DNA of 24,140 nucleotides from a virus. The notes beneath the pieces are model-generated. The model was not told the origin of the DNA. It ran no database searches and worked only from the letters and a program-made list of their open reading frames with translations. The stretch spans positions 1 through 24,140 of the IMG/VR virus record IMGVR_UViG_3300021963_000642. One strand, 5' to 3'. The number at the start of each line of letters is the position of its first letter. Position 1 is the first letter of the stretch. The position numbers and the translations under genes are program-made. Of the stretch, positions 16,852 to 24,140 are shown one piece after another.

Positions 16852-18303
16852 CTAAAAAGAGCCTCCATCTAAATTTGTTGTCCAAACTGGAACACCAGCA
16901 TTAGTGACAGTCAATATTTGATTACTCCACGTTTGATCTGCACCTCCGGCCGCAGCAGTTACTCCTAAATTGCCTGTGCCATTACCGTATGTAATACCAT
17001 TTGTTGTAATCGAAGATAGACCTGTTCCACCTTGAGGTACCGTTAAACCTGAAATTGCAGAGAATGTGGCCGCAGTCAATCGGCCATAAGCATCAACAGT
17101 AACCGATGTGATAGTATTGTTTGATGCACCTGAACCTGTTGGTGTAAAAGATGAATTTGCTAAAGAAACTAATGCACCTGAGCCGGCACCAACAATTATT
17201 TCACCAGAAGTAAATGAGGTTTTGCCTGTACCACCATTCGGTACCGTAAGTGCATTGATTAATGTTAGTGTGCCTACACCAGCTGTTGTGGCAATTAAAT
17301 TACCTTTGAAATATGCTGCAGAAACATTGGCTTCACGATATGATGGGTCGCTTAGGTTGATGTTGTTGTTTGCATCAAGTTCACCAGTATAACCTTGGAA
17401 GAAATGATATTCTTTTGTTCCTGCATCACGAATCAAACCTGTATGAGCATTAGCACCATCATTATAGTGTGATGCAAAACCAATATCAAATGCGTCTGTG
17501 AAATAATTACCAACACCTAAGAGTAGTAATGGGTCTTGAATTTCAAATTGGTCAATATTTAATGTTGTGGTATTACCAAATACAAATAAGTTACCCGTAA
17601 CTGTTAAATCGTTGTTTGCACCAATCGTTAAATTGGTATTGATTGTTTGTGTGCCACCAGTAAAGGCGTTGGCACGAACAACTGTATCGTCAACATTAAA
17701 TGTGACTGTATTACCAGAATCGGATGTTGTGATACCTTGAGCACCAACAAATCTTAATGTGTCATTTAATAGATTAACAGAACCAGTACCAGTATCAGCA
17801 GCAGTAGAGAGAGTTGTAGAAATGGCCTGAGTCGTAACATTCATTACACGGCCGTTTGCGGCCACTTGAATGATTGGAATTTCTGTTTGTGAACCGTATG
17901 TACCAGCACCAAGAGAAGGTACTGCATTAAGAGAAGCACCTAAAATAATAGCCGCAGAACCATCAAAGCTTTGTGTTGTAGCGGTGATGTCACCACCAGA
18001 AATAGAGAAGTTGCGACCATTGGTTAAAATGTCGGCTTTACCAGCAATACCATCTAATCGACCAGAAAATTGCCCATTAACATCTCGTTTGACTAATGTG
18101 CCAGCAGTATTTGAACTAGTAGCAGCGTCTAATGTAGAAGTATAATACTGACCACCCACGTTAACAACACCGTCACCTGTAGGTGAACCAATAAAGATTG
18201 TGTTGGATGCGTATGAATATGCTAATTCACCAGCAAGTAATGATGTTGGTTTTCCTAATCCACCCACTCCAGATCGTTTAATTAAAATGCTAGTGTTTGC
18301 CAT
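16852..18303 (-). CDS. Tail fibre protein with MANT module, GGTG repeats and DGGSF tag
   Basis: The 483-residue protein starts MANTSILIKRSGVGG with LLAGELAYSYASNTIFIG (22-39), the N-terminal fibre module. The middle contains NLTIGANNDLTVTGNLFVFG, then FEIQDPLLLLGVGNYFTDAF and FASHYNDGANAHTGLIRD, a block typical of tail fibre and neck-appendage proteins in T4-like phages. The C-terminal third has repeated VPxGGTGxxS units (VPNGGTGKTSFTSGEI, VPQGGTGLSSITTNGI) and DAYGRLTA, features of shaft or tip segments of trimeric fibres. It ends TTNLDGGSF. The ribosome site is GAGAG before the ATG, and a T4-late-like motif lies 28 bases upstream. A structural fibre role is well supported; its receptor is unknown. 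Confidence 0.8.
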   Translation of the reverse strand: MANTSILIKRSGVGGLGKPTSLLAGELAYSYASNTIFIGSPTGDGVVNVGGQYYTSTLDAATSSNTAGTLVKRDVNGQFSGRLDGIAGKADILTNGRNFSISGGDITATTQSFDGSAAIILGASLNAVPSLGAGTYGSQTEIPIIQVAANGRVMNVTTQAISTTLSTAADTGTGSVNLLNDTLRFVGAQGITTSDSGNTVTFNVDDTVVRANAFTGGTQTINTNLTIGANNDLTVTGNLFVFGNTTTLNIDQFEIQDPLLLLGVGNYFTDAFDIGFASHYNDGANAHTGLIRDAGTKEYHFFQGYTGELDANNNINLSDPSYREANVSAAYFKGNLIATTAGVGTLTLINALTVPNGGTGKTSFTSGEIIVGAGSGALVSLANSSFTPTGSGASNNTITSVTVDAYGRLTAATFSAISGLTVPQGGTGLSSITTNGITYGNGTGNLGVTAAAGGADQTWSNQILTVTNAGVPVWTTNLDGGSF

Positions 18304-18331
18304 TTATTTCTCTCTTATTATAATATACTTA

Positions 18332-18339
18332 TATTTATT
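18332..18339 (-). promoter_or_regulatory. Candidate T4-late-like promoter motif AATAAATA
   Basis: The motif overlaps the stop of the 65-residue gene and lies 28 bases before the ATG of the 483-residue fibre gene, a distance that suits a late promoter with its start site about ten bases downstream. Seven of eight bases match TATAAATA. AT-richness makes this tentative. Confidence 0.4.
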
Positions 18340-18535
18340 AAAATACGCCACCGTCTACCGTATTAATGGTAACATTGGCAATGAAATTTGGACCGCCTAT
18401 TGAAATAATTTGACTGTTTGCTGTTCCAATAAAAAGTGTATTAGAAACAAACGAATAAGCCAATTCTCCATCGTCTAAACTAGTAGGTTTAGTATTTGCA
18501 TAAGAACGGAGAATCTGTATGACTGTATTGGCCAT
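18338..18535 (-). CDS. Mini fibre-module protein (65 residues) ending DGGVF
   Basis: This short protein consists almost wholly of the N-terminal fibre module: MANTVIQILRSYANT, then SLDDGELAYSFVSNTLFIG (19-37), parallel to LLAGELAYSYASNTIFIG of the next gene, followed by a 25-residue tail ending NTVDGGVF. It therefore looks like the neighbouring fibre reduced to its first and last modules. Its ATG overlaps the stop of the upstream gene by one base (TAATG), indicating coupled translation. It could be a remnant of a fibre duplication or a true mini-subunit that caps or blocks fibre attachment sites. The reading frame is intact and compactly placed, so I favour a functional gene. Confidence 0.7.
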   Translation of the reverse strand: MANTVIQILRSYANTKPTSLDDGELAYSFVSNTLFIGTANSQIISIGGPNFIANVTINTVDGGVF

Positions 18536-18759
18536 TAAAAGAATCCTGCGTCCAAATCTGGATTTAATTCATTAACAGATTGAGCAACAAAGCTATCGGT
18601 TTCTGCTTTATAAACAATAACATCTTTGTCTTGAACACCAGTCAAACTTAGATCCGTTGAACCTTTTAGTGACCTAATACCATAATTTAACTGACGAACC
18701 GTACCACTTTGTTGTTTGTTTACTTGAACATTAACTGTTCCAATTACTTGTCCAGGCAT
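18535..18759 (-). CDS. Small structural protein ending DAGFF
   Basis: The 74-residue protein (MPGQVIGTVNVQVNKQQSG, then LKGSTDLSLTGVQDKDVIVY and SFVAQSVNELNPDLDAGFF) is beta-rich and has no enzyme motif. The DKDVIVYKAETDSFVAQS segment resembles the DGDVLVYDSTTGKWV element common in phage fibre proteins. AAGGA lies six bases before its ATG. It begins nine bases after the 113-residue gene and overlaps the next gene by one base. The end motif resembles the D-G-G-x-F tag of the three genes that follow. A small baseplate or fibre-attachment component is the best guess. Confidence 0.7.
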   Translation of the reverse strand: MPGQVIGTVNVQVNKQQSGTVRQLNYGIRSLKGSTDLSLTGVQDKDVIVYKAETDSFVAQSVNELNPDLDAGFF

Positions 18760-18768
18760 GACAGTTCC

Positions 18769-19110
18769 TTAAAATTTGGTGACTTGAGGTATAACATTAA
18801 CTACACCTTCTAATACCCGTGTTACAGTATTGGCGGTATCTTTAATTGCCACATCATACACATACTGACCAGCAGCAATGTTGGATGTTACTGATGCTGA
18901 TAAAGACAACAAAATGACTCCTGTATTAGGAGTATTGATGGTGGTGGTAAATTCAGCGGTTGTATTGGCTGAATAATATGACTTACGAATTTGACTTTTG
19001 GCTGTAACTCCAGTCAAATTAAAAGGAACTCCGTCAATATCATCTAATGTAATATTGGTGGTAAATGTTGTACCTTGCTCTAGAAATAGTTCTTGATATG
19101 CTGCTGCCAT
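18769..19110 (-). CDS. Ig-like structural protein, probable baseplate or fibre-associated
   Basis: The 113-residue protein is beta-rich: LFLEQGTTFTTNITLDDIDG, VPFNLTGVTAKSQIRKSYYS, GVILLSLSASVTSNIAAGQY and VYDVAIKDTANTVTRVLEG. The sequence Q-G-T-x-F-x-x-x-I-x-L-x-D-x-D-G-x-x-F-x-L-T-G, followed later by G-x-Y-x-Y-D-V and V-x-R-x-x-E-G, is the pattern of a small Ig-like or BppU-N-like module found in phage baseplate and structural genes. An AGGA site lies six to seven bases before the ATG. It is the first gene after the only clear intergenic gap and probably opens a transcription unit. Confidence 0.65.
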   Translation of the reverse strand: MAAAYQELFLEQGTTFTTNITLDDIDGVPFNLTGVTAKSQIRKSYYSANTTAEFTTTINTPNTGVILLSLSASVTSNIAAGQYVYDVAIKDTANTVTRVLEGVVNVIPQVTKF

Positions 19111-19139
19111 CTTATATCCTGTATATAATCTTTCTTAGG

Positions 19140-19146
19140 TATTTAG
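19140..19146 (-). promoter_or_regulatory. Candidate late promoter CTAAATA
   Basis: CTAAATA lies 29 bases before the ATG at 19110 and inside the only real intergenic gap. With the preceding base it matches six of eight positions of the T4 late consensus TATAAATA. Confidence 0.4.
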
Positions 19147-19154
19147 TTAGTCTA

Positions 19155-19166
19155 ACTTCATGAAGT
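19155..19166. repeat. 12-bp perfect palindrome
   Basis: The sequence acttcatgaagt equals its own reverse complement. It lies just upstream of the candidate promoter and could be a protein-binding site; no function is shown. Confidence 0.5.
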
Positions 19167-19202
19167 AAAATCGCTTTTTTCAAACTTTGACTTGGCGACA
19201 AA

Positions 19203-19229
19203 AAATTTTGAGGCCGGAACGTAAAATTT
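19203..19229 (-). terminator. Weak terminator-like hairpin
   Basis: On the coding strand AAATTTT and AAAATTT arms flank a 13-base loop, and the 3' arm runs into more T residues. The stem has only A-T pairs, so it is weak. It lies six bases after the S74 fibre stop. Confidence 0.25.
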
Positions 19230-19235
19230 CAAATT

Positions 19236-21188
19236 TTAGGATTTCTTCAAACTATCTATTTCCGACTTCAATTCTTTGATTGCTTCAATCAATAAAGGAA
19301 CCAATCTCTCATACCGAACTGTCATGTATTGTGGGTCGATAGGTGCAGGTGCTACAACTTCTGGTAGAACTGCATTAACCTCTTGTGCCGATACACCAAC
19401 TTCACGAATGACTTCATATCCTAATGCCTGTGCGGTCTCGTTGGCCTCATGATAGAAACCATTCAGAGCCGTAACCTTAGCCAAAGCATTCTCAATATTG
19501 CCTAAACGAGTCTTTAATCGGTCATCTGAGTAGTAAGCAGTAATGTTATTTGTGGCACGAATCTCACCAGTCGTGCCTGATGCAGAAGTACCTACACCAA
19601 ACGAACCGAATTGAACAGAAGAATCTGTTGCGATATTTTGTGGTAATGATAATGTTGGTGTCGTGGTACCTGTTACTGTAATTTGACTTGCTGTACCTGT
19701 AATTGAGGTGACAGGTGCAGTACCAGAACTCAGAGCAGTTACACGACCATAAGCATCAATTGTCAATGCAGAATTGGTTGCTGATGTGGCACCAGGTCCT
19801 GCCGTGGCCAAATCAAGAACTGGTGTTAAACCACCAGTAGATGTGATACGACCTGAGGTACCTGATACAGAGCTGACACGATTGTTAGCAGTATTAAATG
19901 CACCAGCAGCTAAACCATTGGCACCGTTAGCGGTAGTAAATGCACTAGCAGCAAAAGAATTAACCTGTGTAATTGTAGTATTTTGATTACTATTGATGGT
20001 CTCAATAGAATTTAAACGTGTATTTTGAGTTGCATCAACACTTTCAATAATAGACATACGAGTATTTTGTGCAACATCAACTGTTTCAATAGAACCTAGC
20101 CTGGTGTTTTGAGTAACATCTACACCTTGAATAATAGAGATGCTTGTATTTTGTGCAACATCAACTGTTTCAATAGAACCTAATCGTGTATTCTGAGTAT
20201 TGTCTACACCTTGAATAATAGAGATGCTAGTATTCTGGTTTGTGTTGATTGTTTCAATACTTTGAATACGGGTGTTCTGTGTATTATCTACATTCTGTAA
20301 GTAATTAACAGCCAAAGATGTGGCCACATTTGATGAACTTGCAAGAGTTGTTGAGTTGCTTAAATATTCGTCAGTCAACACACGATAAAATAAACCATTA
20401 TCAACATCATTCATTTCAAAGTAATCGTTTGTTTCATTCCAACGAATTGATGCATTGGCACCAGAAATACCACGATTAACTGAGAAGGTGCTATTTAAAC
20501 CAACAGAACTATTTGCATTGATAGTAAAACTGTTGGTATTATATACTGTTGTACCCACAATAATAAAATTACCACCTACAGCCAACTGGCCACCAACTGA
20601 AGCTGAGCCTGTAATAGTAGCAGTGTCATCAATAATTAATGTTGAACCTCTAATAGAAGTATTTGAGATAAATGAATTGGTAATTAATGCACCAACAATG
20701 TTTGCTCGAGCACCAGAGATTGCACCATTGGATTGTAGTGTGTTTACAAAAGCATTACCTGAAGCATTAAGTGTGGTTGTTCGAATTATATTATTTGATG
20801 AAATATCATTCGCAAAAACATTACCAGCAGCATTAAATGTATTCGCTCTGATTAATGTATTGGCTGTTATTCCATTAGTAATAAGACTACCACGCAATAA
20901 AGTATTATTTGCTACTTCTAGTGCATTACCAGCACCATTAATAAACACATTTGATACAGCTGATATACTTCCACCTACAGATAGTGTACCTGAAACAACA
21001 CCAGAACCTAACAATGCAGCGGCCGTTACAGACAAACCTGTACCGGTTCCGTCTAAGAACAATGTACCGGTATCTTTCGTATAATTGTTTGCAGCTAAAT
21101 TGTTTAACTCAACCGCTTGGCGATTTTGTTGTGTGAGTAAATCACCAAATGTGTTGGTGAAACTAAGAATTGGTATTGTATTGGCCAT
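19236..21188 (-). CDS. Trimeric tail fibre with C-terminal peptidase S74 chaperone domain
   Basis: The 650-residue protein begins MANTIPILSFTNTFGDLLTQ, an N-terminal attachment segment. It continues through Asn/Thr/Gly-rich beta-strand repeats (LSVGGSISAVSNVFINGAG and similar) and a block with FEMNDVDNGLFYRVL. Residues 297-395 are a stalk of QNTRLxSIExV and QNTSISIIQGVD units. Residues 554-650 match the peptidase S74 intramolecular chaperone (PF13884): SDDRLK gives the catalytic Ser554 and Lys559, then NGFYHEAN, LGYEVIREVGVSAQEV, LPEVV, VRYERLVPLLIEAIKEL. In this family the domain helps the fibre trimerise and then cuts itself off before the Ser. Release before residue 554 is therefore predicted. 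Its ATG overlaps the upstream stop by one base (TAATG). Confidence 0.88.
   Translation of the reverse strand: MANTIPILSFTNTFGDLLTQQNRQAVELNNLAANNYTKDTGTLFLDGTGTGLSVTAAALLGSGVVSGTLSVGGSISAVSNVFINGAGNALEVANNTLLRGSLITNGITANTLIRANTFNAAGNVFANDISSNNIIRTTTLNASGNAFVNTLQSNGAISGARANIVGALITNSFISNTSIRGSTLIIDDTATITGSASVGGQLAVGGNFIIVGTTVYNTNSFTINANSSVGLNSTFSVNRGISGANASIRWNETNDYFEMNDVDNGLFYRVLTDEYLSNSTTLASSSNVATSLAVNYLQNVDNTQNTRIQSIETINTNQNTSISIIQGVDNTQNTRLGSIETVDVAQNTSISIIQGVDVTQNTRLGSIETVDVAQNTRMSIIESVDATQNTRLNSIETINSNQNTTITQVNSFAASAFTTANGANGLAAGAFNTANNRVSSVSGTSGRITSTGGLTPVLDLATAGPGATSATNSALTIDAYGRVTALSSGTAPVTSITGTASQITVTGTTTPTLSLPQNIATDSSVQFGSFGVGTSASGTTGEIRATNNITAYYSDDRLKTRLGNIENALAKVTALNGFYHEANETAQALGYEVIREVGVSAQEVNAVLPEVVAPAPIDPQYMTVRYERLVPLLIEAIKELKSEIDSLKKS
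19995..20300 (-). repeat. Stalk repeat coding region of the S74 fibre
   Basis: Units encoding VDxTQNTRLxSIE and TVDVAQNTSISIIQG alternate. Long stretches, such as gtgcaacatcaactgtttca (20070-20089 and 20154-20173), are repeated at DNA level 84 bases apart. The encoded pattern, with Asn and Ile recurring at fixed spacing, fits a trimeric coiled-coil stalk. Confidence 0.75.
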
Positions 21189-21409
21189 TATTGATTTCCT
21201 GACAATTTAAGTAAAAGTTCTTTGATGATTTTAACATCGTCTTTTACTTCATTGATTTCATTTTTAATAGTATTTATTTCTTGTTTTTGGCTGTTTAATA
21301 ACTTAGACTTAAACTTGTATTCCTCAAGACCAGAAATATCGGTATTAATAAGAGCCATTGTTTTTGTGTCCCTCACAAAAGTTGTACCTTCTACTTTTAC
21401 GATAGCCAT
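21188..21409 (-). CDS. Small coiled-coil structural protein
   Basis: The 73-residue protein has a short beta-type start (MAIVKVEGTTFVRDTKTMAL) followed by a long helix from about residue 27 to 70 with heptad spacing (LLNSQKQEINTIKNEINEVK, DVKIIKELLLKL). The N-terminal phrase on a self-labelled beta hairpin plus helix is seen in small proteins placed between baseplate and fibre genes of T4-like phages, as I recall them. It starts one base after the stop of the large upstream gene and ends in a one-base overlap with the S74 fibre gene, so all three are probably made together. A fibre connector or assembly helper is a reasonable guess. No catalytic motif or membrane segment is present. Confidence 0.65.
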   Translation of the reverse strand: MAIVKVEGTTFVRDTKTMALINTDISGLEEYKFKSKLLNSQKQEINTIKNEINEVKDDVKIIKELLLKLSGNQ

Positions 21410-21410
21410 A

Positions 21411-24140
21411 TTATATCAATGCCGATGGTAAAGCAATTGCACGAATGTCAGTTAAGAATGGCACAGACGTTTTATCGGATGTTGCCAAAACAACTTTGAT
21501 TGCAAATTGACTAAAGTTATTATATGTTTGACCAGTTACATTACTAATATACTCCACATAGTTTTGTGCCACACTACCAGATCCTGGTGCAGCCACAAAC
21601 TCATAGGTACTATCTCGTGTCTGAGAATATAACGAATCAGTATTGTTAATCAATGTCATTAACTGCCAGTTACCTGAATCAAATGTCTGTGTATCACTTC
21701 TTGATAGTATCTTATAGTAAACATAGATGTTTGTATTAACTGGACGATAGGCAGTAAAGTATACACGCAAATCACCAGAATCAAATCCTTGGTCTAGAAT
21801 AACTTTCTTGGTAATATATCGTGCAATTCCGTTACCACCTGAAGATGATGTTTCACCACCAACAGTGATTGTTGCACCAGTACCGGGTGATGAGTTAGCA
21901 TCAACAACAGTAATAGTTGGTGTTGTTGCATAACCAGAACCGCCATTGGTGATATAGATGTTTCTAATCACACCACCATCCACATTGGCCGTAGCAGTTG
22001 CACTAGAACCATATCCATTGGCGGATGTAATGGATACAGATGTTGTATTCACATTGTAACCAGAACCACCATTAGCAATTGTAATCATACTATTTGATAA
22101 TTCTAAATTGTTAATGTTCCAACCAATTGTATAAACACCTAAACCATCATCTGAAATCATAGGTGATACAGCATCATCAACAGTAGACATTACAGCATAC
22201 AAAGAGAATGATGTGTTAGAGTTGGCAACAAGAACACGCTCACCAAGACCATCATTCAAATAGATGTCATCATACATTGGTGTACCAAATTTACCAGGAT
22301 TAACTCCTTCTGTTGGTGCAGCTGTCTTAGTTGAGTTTAATGTGGCACCATACGAATAACTGAGTGTGGTACTACCTGGTACAAAATCGGATGTAGAAAT
22401 ATTAAATGCATCAACCACAACATTTGTATTGGCTGCTGATGAAATATTTGTGTTGATTGTATTTGGACTGAGGTAGTATGAGATGTCCTGTTCAGTCAGT
22501 TTACGGTATGGTAAACGATTTGGTACAACGAACTGTAGTGTTGGCTGAGTACCGACTGAGAACACACAACGGTCAATCGTGAACATCATGGATTCGTTTT
22601 GATCCGCTGTCCATGTTTGTGAGTTCTGAGATACAAACAAAGAACCAACATAAGGTGCAGAATTAATCTTCGTAATTGTTGCTGGTGTTGGGTCAGTTGG
22701 TAAATTTTTAACAGAAGATGCTAATGCTGTATCTCCATTTTCTGCCGTGTAAATGGTGTATTCATTTGAAGAAGGACACCTAACAATCAACGAATATAAT
22801 TTGTTTGATTCTAGATATACAGGTGCTGGAAATTTAAACACAGTATATGTGGTAGGATCCAAATAATGTGGATTATTAGACACATTAATATTCTCAGATG
22901 TCAAAGTCACCTGTGAGTTATCTAATGTTTCACCGTTTGGATAACCATTGAGTGTACCTACAATAGACAAAGTAACTGGTGCATATTGACTTGCTTTGGT
23001 CTTAAAGAATAACTTAACAGAGTCAACAAAACATCCATTTGGATAATTTTCTTTGTTGATAATAAATGTTTGTGCTACAGGATCCCATACAGTTGTATAG
23101 GTGTAAGATGATATGTTTGTTCTTTCGCTTGTTTGTGTGAAAGTATTCTTAGCAGAATCAATTGACGAAGCATAGTTTACACCTTGCTTGGTCTGTTGTA
23201 GACCAGAAGCATAGAATGTTGCCTCTGCAAATGTCTGAGCCGATTCAATGTTACCACCTATTGAATCATCAATTCTAAATGTTCTTTGACCTGTGTGAAA
23301 TATACCACCAGGTACTGCAAAGATACCAGAAATCATACCGGCTTCATTAGTTTTCATGGTGCCAATAGAGTAGATATCACTATTTGCTGTTGTGATTGCA
23401 GAACTCAAAGTAACTAACTTGGTTGTACCATTGTATGCAGAGATGGTTGCTGATTGTCCAATACCTGTACCATTAATAATATAGATTGTATTACCATTGT
23501 AGAAGTTATTGGTTGAAGAAGCAGTTGCACCTAATGTGATTGATGTTGTTGTATTGGAATTAACAACTTGGCCAGAATTATGCGTGAATGATAGAATTGT
23601 TCCACTTGCAGTTGTTGTTTGATACTGGCCACCAGCATTGAACTGTGCATTTTGAATTGTTGCACCAGTAGCAAATGTTTGACCAACAATATCACCTACA
23701 ACATATAGACGCCATTTCGTGGTGTCATCTGTGTAATGGTAATAAGAAACAATCTTGGCAGCCGGTGTAAAATTACTACCAGCAAGATAACCAATAATGT
23801 CACCATCTTTAAATGATCCAGTAACACCCGTTAATTCTAATACGTTTGGTTTACGAATGTATTTGTTAACAGCATCATTATCAAAATAAGCATTGACATC
23901 GGTGTTGACAGTTAAACCATAAGTATTAAAGAATAAGAACTGTGAACGAATATATGGTAGAATACTTACGTCAGTAATAAATCCACCAGTTTCAACATAA
24001 CTTGAATTTAATTTATCATAGTTACCTAAAACTGTTTTTTGTTGTTCTGTGGTATATGTTGTAACTTGGTTAACACGCCAGTTACGACCAGCTGCAATCA
24101 CATTGTCAGTTGATGTGGCTACAGTAGTTTTCCAATCACC
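21411..24140 (-). CDS. Large virion/baseplate structural protein, DUF4815-like, partial
   Basis: The frame is open to the right edge, giving 909 visible residues. A GTG at 24101 is internal: the 13 codons before it (GDWKTTVATSTDN) read smoothly into the rest. The segment WDPVAQTFIINKENYPNGCF-VDSVKLFFKTK (about residue 350-380) followed by GxPNGE and a beta-rich tract is the kind of sequence I associate with DUF4815 tail proteins. Later, about residues 685-765, two units of ANGGSGYNVNTTSVSITSA and TNGGSGYATTPTITVVDA form a repeat common in phage structural proteins. The C-terminal 120 residues (YITKKVILDQGFDSGDLRVY, FAIKVVLATSDKTSVPFLTD) are a beta domain typical of baseplate wedge or fibre-attachment proteins. 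The exact baseplate position is not certain. Confidence 0.75.
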   Translation of the reverse strand, partial: GDWKTTVATSTDNVIAAGRNWRVNQVTTYTTEQQKTVLGNYDKLNSSYVETGGFITDVSILPYIRSQFLFFNTYGLTVNTDVNAYFDNDAVNKYIRKPNVLELTGVTGSFKDGDIIGYLAGSNFTPAAKIVSYYHYTDDTTKWRLYVVGDIVGQTFATGATIQNAQFNAGGQYQTTTASGTILSFTHNSGQVVNSNTTTSITLGATASSTNNFYNGNTIYIINGTGIGQSATISAYNGTTKLVTLSSAITTANSDIYSIGTMKTNEAGMISGIFAVPGGIFHTGQRTFRIDDSIGGNIESAQTFAEATFYASGLQQTKQGVNYASSIDSAKNTFTQTSERTNISSYTYTTVWDPVAQTFIINKENYPNGCFVDSVKLFFKTKASQYAPVTLSIVGTLNGYPNGETLDNSQVTLTSENINVSNNPHYLDPTTYTVFKFPAPVYLESNKLYSLIVRCPSSNEYTIYTAENGDTALASSVKNLPTDPTPATITKINSAPYVGSLFVSQNSQTWTADQNESMMFTIDRCVFSVGTQPTLQFVVPNRLPYRKLTEQDISYYLSPNTINTNISSAANTNVVVDAFNISTSDFVPGSTTLSYSYGATLNSTKTAAPTEGVNPGKFGTPMYDDIYLNDGLGERVLVANSNTSFSLYAVMSTVDDAVSPMISDDGLGVYTIGWNINNLELSNSMITIANGGSGYNVNTTSVSITSANGYGSSATATANVDGGVIRNIYITNGGSGYATTPTITVVDANSSPGTGATITVGGETSSSGGNGIARYITKKVILDQGFDSGDLRVYFTAYRPVNTNIYVYYKILSRSDTQTFDSGNWQLMTLINNTDSLYSQTRDSTYEFVAAPGSGSVAQNYVEYISNVTGQTYNNFSQFAIKVVLATSDKTSVPFLTDIRAIALPSALI

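Larger units (their letters stand above)
19111..19235 (-). other. Intergenic control region (125 bases)
   Basis: This is the only sizeable gap in the window. Read on the coding strand it holds an A/T hairpin with 7-base arms (19223-19229 and 19203-19209) followed by a T-run, a 12-bp perfect palindrome acttcatgaagt (19155-19166), a CTAAATA motif (19140-19146) and the AGGA ribosome site of the next gene. The order (weak terminator, palindrome, promoter, ribosome site) is what a boundary between two late transcription units would show. Confidence 0.5.

Noticed and set aside
15681-18535. Diversity-generating retroelement target, suggested by Mtd-like N-terminal modules
   Set aside because: No reverse transcriptase, template repeat or C-type lectin variable domain is visible in the window.
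20455-21084. 209-residue plus-strand frame opposite the S74 fibre
   Set aside because: It is antisense to a well-supported fibre, opposite to all other genes, and its Pro/Val/Leu bias is what antisense of Asn/Thr/Gly-rich codons gives.
21411-24101. GTG at 24101 as the true start of the large structural protein
   Set aside because: The frame stays open and protein-like to the window edge, so the gene most likely begins outside the window.

Overview
This AT-rich window reads as part of the virion-protein (tail, baseplate and fibre) region of a large tailed phage. Every gene I can support lies on the minus strand, so transcription runs from right to left. The style of the proteins points to a T4-like myovirus of an aquatic bacterium: a DUF4815-like large structural protein, a peptidase S74 fibre, short fibre modules beginning MANT, collagen-like Gly-X-Y fibres and a tail assembly chaperone-like protein. 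That is inference from protein style, because no portal, terminase, sheath or capsid gene lies in the window. No host can be assigned, and I see no RNA gene, CRISPR array, integrase or transposon.

Layout in transcription order. (1) 24140-19236: a large structural protein open at the right edge, a 73-residue coiled-coil protein, and a 650-residue trimeric-fibre protein ending in a self-cleaving S74 chaperone domain. (2) 19111-19235: the only clear intergenic gap, with a palindrome, a weak hairpin and a T4-late-like promoter motif. (3) 19110-15681: six compact structural genes. Three share an N-terminal fibre module, and four consecutive ones end in the same tag, D-[GA]-G-x-F. (4) 15662-12394: two large two-domain enzymes, a GT2-HtrL/YibB glycosyltransferase fusion and a GT4-methyltransferase fusion, coupled by a GTGA overlap. 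(5) 12345-7151: a 932-residue collagen-like fibre with embedded globular domains, a CxxCxxCC metal-site protein, and three beta-rich fibre accessory proteins. (6) 7148-6334: a methyltransferase coupled by ATGA to a tiny membrane protein. (7) 6327-1: a 1371-residue beta-propeller protein, a second collagen-like fibre, a tail assembly chaperone-like protein, and an RCC1-repeat propeller running off the left edge.

How it may work together: the structural genes would build an elaborate host-binding apparatus. The four glycosyltransferase and methyltransferase domains beside the Thr/Ser-rich collagen-like gene suggest that the phage decorates its own fibres with methylated sugars. This is a hypothesis built on gene order and acceptor-like composition. 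The fibre genes also carry long identical DNA repeats (77, 97 and 103 bp between or within the collagen-like genes, and a 147-bp tandem unit in the RCC1 gene), which should allow rapid length change, domain loss and exchange by recombination.
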